From Planctomycetia bacterium (GTDB lineage: Bacteria; Planctomycetota; Phycisphaerae; Phycisphaerales; SM1A02), in NCBI GenBank assembly GCA_005799495.1, contig SYGP01000032.1, forward strand, positions 1 to 54,698: 54,698 bases of DNA, given 5' to 3'. The notes under the pieces are model-generated. The model was not told where the DNA came from and did no database searches. It saw only the letters and a program-made list of their open reading frames with translations. Positions 16,629-24,720 of this stretch are shown piece by piece (within the stretch, counting starts at the first letter, position 1; every line of letters begins with the position of its first letter). The position numbers and the translations under genes were made by a program.

Positions 16629-17333
16629 TCACCGGGCAGATCGAACAGTTCGCTGCTCGATCCGCTTTTCGCTCACGGTCCTGACGAGGCGGTCCACATA
16701 GATGGCGGGGGTATGGATCTGATCTGGGTCGAGGGTTCCTGCCGACACAATCTCCTCCACCTCGGCGATGCAGATCTTCCCGCACGCTGCCACCATCGGA
16801 TTGAAGTTGCGCGCGGTCTTTCGGAAGATCAGATTGCCGACGGTATCGCCTCGCCAAGCCTTGACCAGCGACACATCCGCACGAATGCCTCGCTCCATGA
16901 CGAAGGTCTCGCCGTCGAAGACCTCATGCGGCTTCCCCTCAGCGACCAGCGTTCCGACGCCCGTCCTGGTGACGAACGCGGGAATGCCTGCGCCGCCCGC
17001 TCGCAGGCGTTCGGCGAGCGTGCCCTGCGGAGTGAACTCGACTTCCAGTTCGCCGGCCATGAACTGACGCTCAAACTCCGCGTTCTCGCCGACATAACTC
17101 GAGATCATCTTTCGGATCTGTCGTGTCTGCAGCAGCACACCGAGTCCCCAGTCGTCGATGCCCGCGTTGTTGCTCGCGACGGTCAGGTTGCGAACGCCGC
17201 TTTCGCGCAGCGCGAGAATCAGTTGCTCTGGAATGCCGCACAGCCCGAAGCCTCCGACGGCGATCAGCATGCCGTCCTTGACCACGCCTCGCAGCGCATC
17301 TGCACACGTTGGAAACACCTTGGAAGCAGCCAT
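16629..17333 (-). CDS. scoA: 3-oxoacid (succinyl-CoA) CoA-transferase, subunit A
   Basis: A 234-residue alpha subunit that, with subunit B, transfers CoA from succinyl-CoA to acetoacetate or a related 3-oxoacid. Family hallmarks are DGMLIAVGGFGLCGIPEQL near the start, NNAGIDDWGLGVLL, and RKMISSYVGEN. Length is normal. The catalytic Glu resides in the B subunit, and no B-subunit gene is next to it here: downstream lies the secretion operon. The start at 17333 is preceded by TACACT at six bases and no ribosome site. It is divergent from the MFS gene. Confidence 0.9.
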   Translation of the reverse strand: MAASKVFPTCADALRGVVKDGMLIAVGGFGLCGIPEQLILALRESGVRNLTVASNNAGIDDWGLGVLLQTRQIRKMISSYVGENAEFERQFMAGELEVEFTPQGTLAERLRAGGAGIPAFVTRTGVGTLVAEGKPHEVFDGETFVMERGIRADVSLVKAWRGDTVGNLIFRKTARNFNPMVAACGKICIAEVEEIVSAGTLDPDQIHTPAIYVDRLVRTVSEKRIEQRTVRSAR

Positions 17334-17339
17334 CGTGCG

Positions 17340-17345
17340 AGTGTA
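17340..17345 (-). promoter_or_regulatory. Candidate leaderless -10 (TACACT) of the CoA-transferase gene
   Basis: TACACT on the minus strand ends six bases before the ATG at 17333, so transcription would start at or next to the start codon. No -35 match is evident. Confidence 0.4.
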
Positions 17346-17369
17346 AGTGCCTCGCGGGATGTGCAGTGC

Positions 17370-17375
17370 TAGGCT
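17370..17375 (+). promoter_or_regulatory. Candidate leaderless -10 (TAGGCT) of the MFS gene
   Basis: TAGGCT ends six bases before the GTG at 17382, mirroring the element on the other strand of this 48-bp divergent spacer. Confidence 0.4.
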
Positions 17376-17381
17376 CGACCC

Positions 17382-18563
17382 GTGCATCCACTGCTCTTGC
17401 TGCTGATCCTGCTGTCAGCAATCCCCGACACCATGGCGGCGCCCGTGGTGAAGGAGTTGCTGGTCGACCGCTATGGGGCATCCGCGTCAAGCGCACAGAT
17501 CTTCAACGGCATCAATCTGCTCGGCGCGCTCGCCGCCGTGCCACTCTTGTGGTCCGTGCGACGCAACTGGGGATCGCGCGCGGTTCTCATCACCGCGTCG
17601 CTCGTCGATGGCGCGCTCCTTGCCGTGATGGCGCTGCCGCTCGGTATCGCATGGACGCTCGCCCTTCGCTGTCTCGAGGGGGTCACGGACGTGCTTGTGT
17701 TCGCGGCACTGTTCGACATCGTGCGCGGACGCTCGCGAGGTCGTGTTGGCATCGGGCTTGGCATCGCTTCATCCCCGCTTCTCATCGGCCTTGGTGTGGG
17801 CGCCGTGCTCGGTGGTGTCGTGGTGCGGCAGGCGCAGGGCAGTGGCTCTGCGATGTGGCTCTTTGGTGTGTCTGCTGCTCTGAGCGCACTGGTCGGCATC
17901 GTCGCTTGGCGATGGCAGGGCATCGACTCTTTCCCGCGCGAACCGATCCGTGCCGCGGATGCATCGGAGGGAAACGGTTTGGCCGCGGAGAGAGTCTGGC
18001 CGCCGCTTGCGATGGCGTTTGCCGATCGTGCAACGGGCGGACTCCTCACTGGAACGCTGCCGATCGCGCTGTCGCAGATACTGGGTTACTCCCCGCTCGT
18101 TCGCGGCGTGTTGGTGGGGCTGCCGCTGCTGTTGATGGCGCTGGGCACGGCTCCCTTCGGATGGCTCTGCGATCTCCTGGGAGCAAAACGCATCCGAATC
18201 GCGTGCGGCGTGTGTTACGCAGCGTCCTTTGCGCTGCTGCCTGCCGCGAGCGCGAGCGCCGCGGCGCTCGGTCTTGTGATGACCATTGTGGGACTCTCGG
18301 CAAGCGGGCTCTTCGCCAGCTCTGTTTCGCTCACCGTGCGGTCGGGCGCATCGACGGTCGCGCTTGGCGCATTCCGCGCGGCGGGCGATCTCGGATTCCT
18401 CAGTGGAACGATTCTCTCCGTCCTCCTGCTCGCGTCACTCGGCGGGGCAGAGCCAACCTTTGCCGACTATGCCACGGTCCTGATCGTGTTTGCGGGGTTC
18501 CACTTGCTGACGACCTCCATCGTCTCCCTCGCGCTTCCGCGCGATGCGAAGGCGAAGGACTGA
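17382..18563 (+). CDS. Major facilitator superfamily transporter
   Basis: A 393-residue polytopic membrane protein with about 11-12 hydrophobic helices in two halves separated by a polar loop near residue 190 (REPIRAADASEGNGLAAERVW). Loop motifs such as DIVRGRSRGRVGIGLG and GWLCDLLGAKRIRIACG correspond to the conserved MFS A-type loops. The substrate cannot be read from the sequence. Start is GTG at 17382, the earliest that keeps the first helix. It stands alone, converging on the sigma factor gene. Confidence 0.85.
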   Translation: MHPLLLLLILLSAIPDTMAAPVVKELLVDRYGASASSAQIFNGINLLGALAAVPLLWSVRRNWGSRAVLITASLVDGALLAVMALPLGIAWTLALRCLEGVTDVLVFAALFDIVRGRSRGRVGIGLGIASSPLLIGLGVGAVLGGVVVRQAQGSGSAMWLFGVSAALSALVGIVAWRWQGIDSFPREPIRAADASEGNGLAAERVWPPLAMAFADRATGGLLTGTLPIALSQILGYSPLVRGVLVGLPLLLMALGTAPFGWLCDLLGAKRIRIACGVCYAASFALLPAASASAAALGLVMTIVGLSASGLFASSVSLTVRSGASTVALGAFRAAGDLGFLSGTILSVLLLASLGGAEPTFADYATVLIVFAGFHLLTTSIVSLALPRDAKAKD

Positions 18564-18588
18564 CGACAGCGACCAAGCGCCGGAGGAT

Positions 18589-19653
18589 TCAGTTCAGGGC
18601 GAACTCAGGCACGGAGCCGAACGAAGCACGGTCTGAGACCAGGGCGTCGCGGAGCTTTTCCAGCGCCTTGTTCTGGATCTGCCGAACGCGTTCCTTGGTG
18701 ACACCAAGGATGTCGCCCACCTGTTCGAGCGTCAACTGTGACGACTCCACCGGCCGATCGAGCCCAAAGCGGTGGAAGATCACGCTGCGCTCGATCTCGG
18801 TGAGACATGCGCGGCCGTGCGAGATCAGATCGTTCATCTCGCGAAGTTCATCCGCCTCGCGCGCGGAGCGGACTTCCGCGACATGATTGGCTCGTTCCAA
18901 TTCTGGGTCGAACTCAACGGGGAAGTGCTTGCGGTGCTTCTGCGTCTTGATTCCCAGTCGGCTGTACGCCTTCAGGATCGCTCGGCAGGCGTAGGTGGAG
19001 AACTTGAACCCTCGGCTGAAGTCGAACTTGTCCACGGAGCGCATCAGCGCCATGTTGCCTTCGCTGATGAGGTCGCCAAAGTCCAGTTCAGCGGAGCGCA
19101 CACGCTTGGCCATCGCGAGCACGAGTGCGAGATTGGTCTCCGCAATCTGCGTCCGGATCGCTTCGGCTCGGTCAAACCACCCGAGCAGTTCCCGCGCCAA
19201 CAGTGCGCTGACTCCTTCGCGCCTCATTCGGCGCTGCACCTTGGCGGCGCAGAAGCGTGCGAAGTTGAGCTGTGCGAAGATCACCCGCTCCTGCGCCGCT
19301 GTCAGCACGATGGATCGGGGGGCGTTGGGCATCGGGGTGTTCACGCTGCCGAGACGCTCGCTCAGGAGAGGTTGATACCAGTTCGTGTCGGGGGAGGGAA
19401 CGGGCGAGGGATCTTCCATGATGCGTCGCTGTGCATTGGCGCGGCGAAAGTCAGGGCTGTCCACAAAGTCGATGTCGTTTTGCATCAGCTTCTCGACGGT
19501 CGCGCGCTGCGCCTCGGTGAAGTTGCCTTGCAGGCGGGTGGAGCCGAAGGCAATGGACGGTGTGGAGCGGCGTACGGAGATGGATCCATCGCTGCGCGTC
19601 ACGGATCGCGCGCGAACTTCCTTCGGCCGTGGCTGGGTAGTGGACTTCGGCAT
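18589..19653 (-). CDS. Sigma-70 family RNA polymerase sigma factor, atypical
   Basis: A 354-residue sigma factor. Region 1.2-2.1-like helices (LTAAQERVIFAQLNFARFC, AETNLALVLAMAKRV) lead to a clear region 2.2 (ELDFGDLISEGNMALMRSVDKFD) and, at the end, a clear region 4 (LTLEQVGDILGVTKERVRQIQNKALEKLRDAL). Between them, after FKFSTYA at about residues 216-222, the usual WWIRQAI signature that melts and reads the -10 element is replaced by CRAILKAYSRLGIK, and region 3 is degenerate. It may be a lineage-specific alternative sigma factor rather than the housekeeping RpoD. The ATG at 19653 has AAGGAG seven bases upstream; the N-terminal ~90 residues are unlike region 1.1. Confidence 0.88.
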   Translation of the reverse strand: MPKSTTQPRPKEVRARSVTRSDGSISVRRSTPSIAFGSTRLQGNFTEAQRATVEKLMQNDIDFVDSPDFRRANAQRRIMEDPSPVPSPDTNWYQPLLSERLGSVNTPMPNAPRSIVLTAAQERVIFAQLNFARFCAAKVQRRMRREGVSALLARELLGWFDRAEAIRTQIAETNLALVLAMAKRVRSAELDFGDLISEGNMALMRSVDKFDFSRGFKFSTYACRAILKAYSRLGIKTQKHRKHFPVEFDPELERANHVAEVRSAREADELREMNDLISHGRACLTEIERSVIFHRFGLDRPVESSQLTLEQVGDILGVTKERVRQIQNKALEKLRDALVSDRASFGSVPEFALN

Positions 19654-20004
19654 GGCGATTCTCCTTGGGGGGCGCCTCTCTCTTGGGCGCTGGTCCGAAC
19701 CGGTGATCTTCACGCGACTCTGCCTGGAACAGCCGCGGCGCACGACCTGACCGCTTGTGCATCGATACGGCGAGAGTCGTCCACCGGGTTCTGACTTTGT
19801 GATTTTTTTCACAAAGTCGCTCCCAAGCCCCAGGCTCCCTCCTGTGGGTCAAGTGAAAAACCAAAAAAATGCGGTTGCTGCGGATGCAACAGCGCGGCCT
19901 CCCGCCCATCGCACGGGGTTGGTCCTCGGCAGAGGTGTTCGGCAGCCAGCTCCTCTTGAAGGGGCGCGCTGCAGACACTCGCGAACTTCAGGCAGCGATG
20001 GCGA
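19654..20004. other. Intergenic region between ndk and the sigma factor gene
   Basis: 351 bp without a credible gene. It holds the ribosome site of the sigma gene, a perfect 10-bp inverted repeat with a six-T loop at 19793-19818 and several A/T runs (19855-19868). I see no confident promoter hexamers, though one for the sigma gene must lie here unless it is read through from ndk. Confidence 0.6.
19793..19818. repeat. Perfect inverted repeat, 10-bp arms, T6 loop
   Basis: GACTTTGTGA, TTTTTT, TCACAAAGTC. Neither strand continues into a T-run after the stem, so it is a poor intrinsic terminator. It lies 140 bp upstream of the sigma factor start and could be an operator or an mRNA leader hairpin. 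Confidence 0.7.
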
Positions 20005-20475
20005 TCACTCGGGCTTGCCGCCGCTGTGGTCGTACACCCACTGGTCAATCGCCCGCTTGCCATCAAGGACTTCGCCCTGCTTGAAGAACAAAGCCAGTTC
20101 CCGCGCGGCGGCTTCCGGGCTGTCCGAACCGTGCACAAGGTTGAAGGAGTTGGAGATGCCGAAGTCGCCACGGATCGTTCCCGCAGCGGCCTTGGATCCA
20201 AAGGTCGCGCCCATCAGATTGCGGCAGACGCCGATGGCACCCATGCCGCGAAGGGCAAGCACAACGACGGGTTCACTTGTCATGAAGCGCACCAGACCCG
20301 CATAGAAAGGCTTGCCCGCGTGATCCTTGTAGTGCTCCGCCGCCAGCTCCTGGGAAATGCGCATCAGTTTCATGCCGACCACCTGCAGCCCCTTCTGCTC
20401 GAAGCGAGAGGTGATCGCGCCGATCAAACCGCGCTGGACGGCATCTGGCTTGAGGATGATGAGGGTGGTTTCCAT
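20005..20475 (-). CDS. ndk: Nucleoside diphosphate kinase
   Basis: Transfers the gamma-phosphate between nucleoside triphosphates and diphosphates through a phospho-His. A 156-residue protein with METTLIILKPDAVQRG at the start, the RNLMGATFGSKAAAGTIRGDF block and the active-site NLVHGSDSPEAA, His at residue 115. Length is slightly above the usual 140-150. The start at 20475 is fixed by conservation, and AAGGA lies about ten bases upstream; the longer frame to 20607 is unsupported. It is divergent from top6B. Confidence 0.97.
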   Translation of the reverse strand: METTLIILKPDAVQRGLIGAITSRFEQKGLQVVGMKLMRISQELAAEHYKDHAGKPFYAGLVRFMTSEPVVVLALRGMGAIGVCRNLMGATFGSKAAAGTIRGDFGISNSFNLVHGSDSPEAAARELALFFKQGEVLDGKRAIDQWVYDHSGGKPE

Positions 20476-20551
20476 GGGAATCAATCCTTCCAAAGAGAGA
20501 GGGGCGGGAACTCCATGCCGAGTCGCATTCGATCGGCACGAAGGGGGCGGG

Positions 20552-20580
20552 ATGGTAGCGGCGAGTTGCGGTTGCGTCAG
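20552..20580 (-). promoter_or_regulatory. Candidate ndk promoter
   Basis: Minus strand: CTGACG (20580-20575), 17-bp spacer, TACCAT (20557-20552). Predicted start near 20545, about 70 bases before the ndk ATG. Confidence 0.45.
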
Positions 20581-20621
20581 CGGATGCATGCTGCCAGTCG
20601 GCTGCATTTCCGCATGCGTTT

Positions 20622-20648
20622 TTGCCGATGCTCGGGCATGGCTACTAT
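20622..20648 (+). promoter_or_regulatory. Candidate top6B promoter, near-leaderless
   Basis: TTGCCG (20622-20627), 15-bp spacer, TACTAT (20643-20648), ending ten bases before the ATG at 20659. No Shine-Dalgarno site is present there. The spacer is short. Confidence 0.35.
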
Positions 20649-20658
20649 CGCCGCCGGC

Positions 20659-22479
20659 ATGGATGCCTCACCCAAAGCTCGTTCCAAGCCCGCCGATGGT
20701 CGCCGAGGCGCCACGGCGGAAGAGATGGCGCAGAAGCAGCGCGAGATCTCCGTCAGCGAGTTCTTCGCGAAGAACCGCCACCTTCTCGGATTCGACAATC
20801 CACGCAAGGCGCTCATGACCGCCGTGAAGGAGGCGGTCGACAACGCGCTCGATGCATGCGAAGAAGCGCACATCCTGCCGGACATCCGCGTGGAACTCCT
20901 GCAGCGATCCGAGACGCGCTTCAAGGTCACGGTGCGCGACAACGGTCCAGGCATCGTTCGCCAGCAGATCGAGAACATCTTTGGTCGACTGCTCTATGGC
21001 TCCAAGTTTCATCGGCTGAAGATGAGCCGCGGGCAACAGGGCATCGGCATTTCCGCTGCAGGCATGTACGGACTGATGACGACAGGTCAGCCCGTGCTCA
21101 TCATCTCCAAGACGAGCAAGAAGAAGCCGGCGGTCGAGGTGCTTCTCAAGATGGACACATCGAAGAACCGCGCCGATGTGGTCAGTGAGACAGAGCATCC
21201 CGAGGACGATGGACTCTTCCCCGATGGACACGGCACGCAGGTGAGCATCGAGATGGAGGGGCGATATCAAGGCGGTCGACAGTCCGTGGACGAGTATCTC
21301 GACCAGACGGCGATCGCGAATCCGCACGCCCGCATCACCTTGGTCAATCCATCCAACGAGACGATCGAATTCAAGCGCGGTACGAATGAGCATCCGCCTG
21401 AGGCGAAGGAGATCCTGCCGCATCCGAAGGGGATCGAACTCGGCACGTTGATCCAGATGGTGGAGCGCACCGAGCGGACCCAGATCGGCTCGTTCCTGCA
21501 AGAGGAGTTTTCTCGCGTCTCACCGAGCGTTGCGAAGGAAATCTGTGAACGCGCCGGAGTCACCAATCGCACCTGGATCAAGCAGGTCGGGCACAAGGAG
21601 TCCGAGGCGATCTACAAGGCGATTCAGGATGTACGCATCATGGCACCGCCCACGGACTGCCTCGTGCCCATCGGCACGAAGGCGCTGCTCTCCGGCCTTC
21701 TCAAGGGCGTGCGCGCCGAGTTTTTCACGGCATGCACGCGACCCGCCGATGTGTACCGCGGCAATCCATTCCTGATCGAGGTCGGCCTCGCGTACGGCGG
21801 TGAACTGCCGAAGGACGAACTCATCCGCGTCATTCGTTACGCCAACCGCGTTCCCTTGCTGTACCAGCAAGCCGCCTGCGCATCCTTCAAGGCAGTGCTT
21901 GAAACCACTTGGCGCAACTACGGACTGTCGCAGTCGCGTGCCTCGCTGCCCGAGGGGCCGCTCGTGGTGATGGTGCACATGGCGAGCGTGTGGGTTCCCT
22001 TCACGAGTGAGTCGAAGGAAGCGATCGCGGACTATGATGAGATCCGCAAGGAGATGAAGCTGGGATTGCAGGAGGTGGGGCGAAAGCTCGGTATCTACAT
22101 GCGTCGGAAGCAGCGCATGCGGCATGAGGGGGAACGCCGCAGCATCTTTGAGCGGTACATCGGAGAGATCGCACAGTCGACCGAGTCCATCACGGGCACG
22201 GCTGCCCAGAAGGTGTATGACTCACTGATGCGCGTTGCGAAGCGCAAGACCGAGGAAGCGGATGCGGTCCTCGATGATGAGGGTCGACGCGTGAAGGAGC
22301 AGGATCCGCTTGGGAAGGACGACTCCGTGGTCATCATGGAATCGCGCATCGCCGCAGCGCCAACGGATGCGGGCGGTGATGAAGAGGACGCTCCCGCAAA
22401 GGGCGGGCGGGCGCAGGGATCACTGTTCGGTGAGGACGAGGCGCCGCGTTCGCGGCGCAAGCGCGGGTCTGGCAACTGA
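20659..22479 (+). CDS. top6B: DNA topoisomerase VI subunit B
   Basis: ATPase subunit of the type IIB topoisomerase, which passes one DNA duplex through another using ATP. 606 residues from ATG 20659; an in-frame ATG at 20638 would add seven residues and neither has a ribosome site. GHKL ATPase motifs are clear: N-box KEAVDNALDACEE, G1 VTVRDNGPGI, G2 SRGQQGIGISAAGMYG. These are followed by a helix-two-turns-helix segment (FLQEEFSRVSPSVAKEICERAG) and a transducer domain. The C-terminus has a charged disordered tail, making it longer than archaeal B subunits (about 530). Top6A follows after 17 bp, so both subunits are encoded together. Confidence 0.95.
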   Translation: MDASPKARSKPADGRRGATAEEMAQKQREISVSEFFAKNRHLLGFDNPRKALMTAVKEAVDNALDACEEAHILPDIRVELLQRSETRFKVTVRDNGPGIVRQQIENIFGRLLYGSKFHRLKMSRGQQGIGISAAGMYGLMTTGQPVLIISKTSKKKPAVEVLLKMDTSKNRADVVSETEHPEDDGLFPDGHGTQVSIEMEGRYQGGRQSVDEYLDQTAIANPHARITLVNPSNETIEFKRGTNEHPPEAKEILPHPKGIELGTLIQMVERTERTQIGSFLQEEFSRVSPSVAKEICERAGVTNRTWIKQVGHKESEAIYKAIQDVRIMAPPTDCLVPIGTKALLSGLLKGVRAEFFTACTRPADVYRGNPFLIEVGLAYGGELPKDELIRVIRYANRVPLLYQQAACASFKAVLETTWRNYGLSQSRASLPEGPLVVMVHMASVWVPFTSESKEAIADYDEIRKEMKLGLQEVGRKLGIYMRRKQRMRHEGERRSIFERYIGEIAQSTESITGTAAQKVYDSLMRVAKRKTEEADAVLDDEGRRVKEQDPLGKDDSVVIMESRIAAAPTDAGGDEEDAPAKGGRAQGSLFGEDEAPRSRRKRGSGN

Positions 22480-22496
22480 ACGGACGCGGAGGACGC

Positions 22497-23672
22497 ATGG
22501 CACGCAAGAGCACATCGGCATCGGTCGGCGCAGGCACCGGCAGCGAATCCGGCTCGCGCCGCACGGCGGGCGCATCCGGCAAGGTTCGTGAGGAGACGCT
22601 CGGCAAAATTGGAGCACTCGGGAAGGCGGTCGCGAAGACAGCGCTCGCCGAAGATGACCCATTCGTGAATGTGCCGATGCGCACGATGTCAAACACCTCC
22701 TACAACGAGAAGCGGCGTCTGCTCGAGATGGGCGACGCCACGCTTCGGAGGAATCTCTTCAATACGGCGCAGGCACGAAAGTTCATGCAGACGCTGCTGC
22801 TCTCCAAGGGCTGCAAGGATCTGCTCGAGGCACAGAAGACACTCAGCCTCCGTGGCATGTACTACAAGAGCCTTCACACGATTGCGGGCACGAAGGAGAA
22901 GACCTTCGAAGATCAGGAAGAGTCCGACACCATCCTCGAAGACATCGAAGTTGCGCTCACCACGCTGCGCGAGAATCTCAATCTCTTCGCGAAGAAGCGC
23001 GGCACGATGGTGGGCAACATCACGGTCATTGACAACGGCGACACGATCGACTGCCGACGCATGGGGACGGGTGGCTATGCCATCCCGTCGATCTGCGAGC
23101 CATCGATCATCCAGTTCGGCAAGTGCGAAGCGAAGTTCGTGTTGCATGTCGAGAAGGACACGGTCTGGAGCCGCTTCAACGAGGATCGTTTCTGGGAGAA
23201 GCACAACTGCATCCTGACCGAGGGAAGCGGGCAGCCGCCGCGAGGTGTTCGCCGACTGCTGTATCGACTCAACCACGAACTCGGTCTGCCGATCATCTGC
23301 CTGCTCGACTGCGATCCTTGGGGGCACTACATCTACTCCGTCATCAAGCAGGGGTCGATCAATCTCGCGTTCGAGAGTCAGCGCATGGCGATCCCCGACG
23401 CGAAGTACCTCGGGATCCGCTCCGCGGACTACACGCGCTGCGAACTCTCCGAGGATGTGAAGATCGCCTTGAACGATCGCGATACGGAACGCGCAAAGCA
23501 GATCGCGGAGTACCCATGGTTTGCGGGCAAGAAGCACTGGCAGAAGGAGATCGCACTGATGCTCCGCAATGGGTTCAAGATGGAAGTCGAATCACTCATC
23601 ACGAAGGACATTTCCTATGTGACGGAGGTCTACGTCCCCGAGCGGCTCAAGGCGAAGGATTGGATCGACTGA
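22497..23672 (+). CDS. top6A: DNA topoisomerase VI subunit A (Spo11-like)
   Basis: DNA-cleaving subunit; 391 residues. The winged-helix domain contains LSLRGMYYKSLH with the catalytic Tyr at residue 122 or 123, and the Toprim domain has FVLHVEKDTVW and the acidic LLDCDPWGHYIY motif that binds magnesium. The C-terminal end WFAGKKHWQKEIALML is also Top6A-like. It has a Ser/Gly/Lys-rich N-terminal extension of ~50 residues relative to archaeal enzymes. ACGCGGAGGACGC precedes the start as a ribosome site. All catalytic residues appear intact. It converges on the histidine kinase gene with 7 bp between stops. Confidence 0.96.
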   Translation: MARKSTSASVGAGTGSESGSRRTAGASGKVREETLGKIGALGKAVAKTALAEDDPFVNVPMRTMSNTSYNEKRRLLEMGDATLRRNLFNTAQARKFMQTLLLSKGCKDLLEAQKTLSLRGMYYKSLHTIAGTKEKTFEDQEESDTILEDIEVALTTLRENLNLFAKKRGTMVGNITVIDNGDTIDCRRMGTGGYAIPSICEPSIIQFGKCEAKFVLHVEKDTVWSRFNEDRFWEKHNCILTEGSGQPPRGVRRLLYRLNHELGLPIICLLDCDPWGHYIYSVIKQGSINLAFESQRMAIPDAKYLGIRSADYTRCELSEDVKIALNDRDTERAKQIAEYPWFAGKKHWQKEIALMLRNGFKMEVESLITKDISYVTEVYVPERLKAKDWID

Positions 23673-23679
23673 CGATCGA

Positions 23680-24627
23680 TCAGGAGTTCGTTCGTGCAGG
23701 CGCCGCAGCGGGGGTGGGGCCGGAGCCGGGGCCAAAACCAGGACCAGAACCAGGACCAGAATCAGAGACCGAGTGAGCGGCTTGGTCTGGCGCCGAATTG
23801 GGAATCCGAATCTGGAAGTCACTTCCCTTGCCGACTTCGCTCGAGAGCGTCAGCCGCCCGCCATGTTCTTCCACGATGCGCCGTGCGACAGGAAGTCCGA
23901 GTCCCGAGCCGCCGCGGCGCTCCGTCACATAGGGGCGGAAGATCTCGTCATGCCGCGCGGGGGCGATGCCTGGTCCCGTGTCGATGACATGGATGATCGC
24001 CTCTGCCTGCCGCCGCGCATGCGCAGGGACCTGCTCCACACGGAGGATCAATTCCCGGCGCACATCGGGCGCATTCGCTTCCATGGCCTGCATCGCATTG
24101 AGCATCAGATTCAGCAGCGCCTGCTTGACGAGATCCGCATCGACGGATGCCGTGACGGCATCCTGCGGTAGGTCCGTGCGCAAGAGGACCGATGCGGCCT
24201 CCGACTGCGGCAACAGGAAGTCACGGAGTTCGCCGACCACTTCACGGAGGTCGTGGGGCTGGCGGTGCAGGCGGAATCGACCTGCATAACGGAGGAAGTC
24301 CTCGAGGATCGCTCGGATGCGCGTGGTCTCGCGTGCGAGTGAATCCACCTTCCGAATCAGTGGCGCTGCATCCGCTTCGGGCAGGTTTGCATCGATCACC
24401 CCCTCGCGCAGGAGCTGCGCATTGAGCACGATGCTCGAAAGCGGATTCTTGATTTCGTGCGCCAGTCCGCTCGTCATTGCGCCGAGTTCGGCCAAACGCT
24501 CCGCCTCGATGGACTGTCGTTCCGTACGGAACGCCCGCTCGATGCGTCGACCGACCACCGCATACCAAATGATGGATGCCACGAGCAGACCCAGGCCGAC
24601 ACCAGTGATCAGTTCAGCCGACAGCAC
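23680..24627 (-). CDS. Sensor histidine kinase (NtrB/PilS-like output)
   Basis: A 315-residue kinase: one transmembrane helix at about 5-25, a short coiled linker, a HisKA dimerisation domain with GLAHEIKNPLSS (His 57) and a HATPase domain with LNLMLNAMQA (N-box), DTGPGIAP (G1) and GGSGLGLPVARRIVEEHGG (G2). The periplasmic part is essentially absent, so the input is probably membrane-borne or intracellular. The last ~30 residues are a Gly/Pro/Ser repeat. Start is GTG with no ribosome site but TATCTT nine bases upstream. No response regulator is adjacent; the partner is unknown. Confidence 0.9.
   Translation of the reverse strand: MLSAELITGVGLGLLVASIIWYAVVGRRIERAFRTERQSIEAERLAELGAMTSGLAHEIKNPLSSIVLNAQLLREGVIDANLPEADAAPLIRKVDSLARETTRIRAILEDFLRYAGRFRLHRQPHDLREVVGELRDFLLPQSEAASVLLRTDLPQDAVTASVDADLVKQALLNLMLNAMQAMEANAPDVRRELILRVEQVPAHARRQAEAIIHVIDTGPGIAPARHDEIFRPYVTERRGGSGLGLPVARRIVEEHGGRLTLSSEVGKGSDFQIRIPNSAPDQAAHSVSDSGPGSGPGFGPGSGPTPAAAPARTNS
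23738..23761. repeat. Two perfect 12-bp tandem repeats
   Basis: Two copies of CCAGGACCAGAA, with degenerate copies on both sides, coding for the GPGSGPGF tail of the histidine kinase. Confidence 0.85.
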
Positions 24628-24636
24628 GACACGGCC

Positions 24637-24642
24637 AAGATA
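24637..24642 (-). promoter_or_regulatory. Candidate leaderless -10 (TATCTT) of the histidine kinase
   Basis: Minus-strand TATCTT ends nine bases before the GTG start at 24627; no convincing -35 element. Confidence 0.3.
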
Positions 24643-24720
24643 GAAAACAGGCGAGCGAGGAAATGGAAAAAGCGCTCAAGGACGAAAGTAGATTTCCTGC
24701 GGAAATGCGAACGGCCTGCG

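Noticed and set aside
24692-24706. ATTTCC-TGC-GGAAAT hairpin after the cold-shock gene as terminator
   Set aside because: Short stem without a following T-tract on the minus strand; no confident call.
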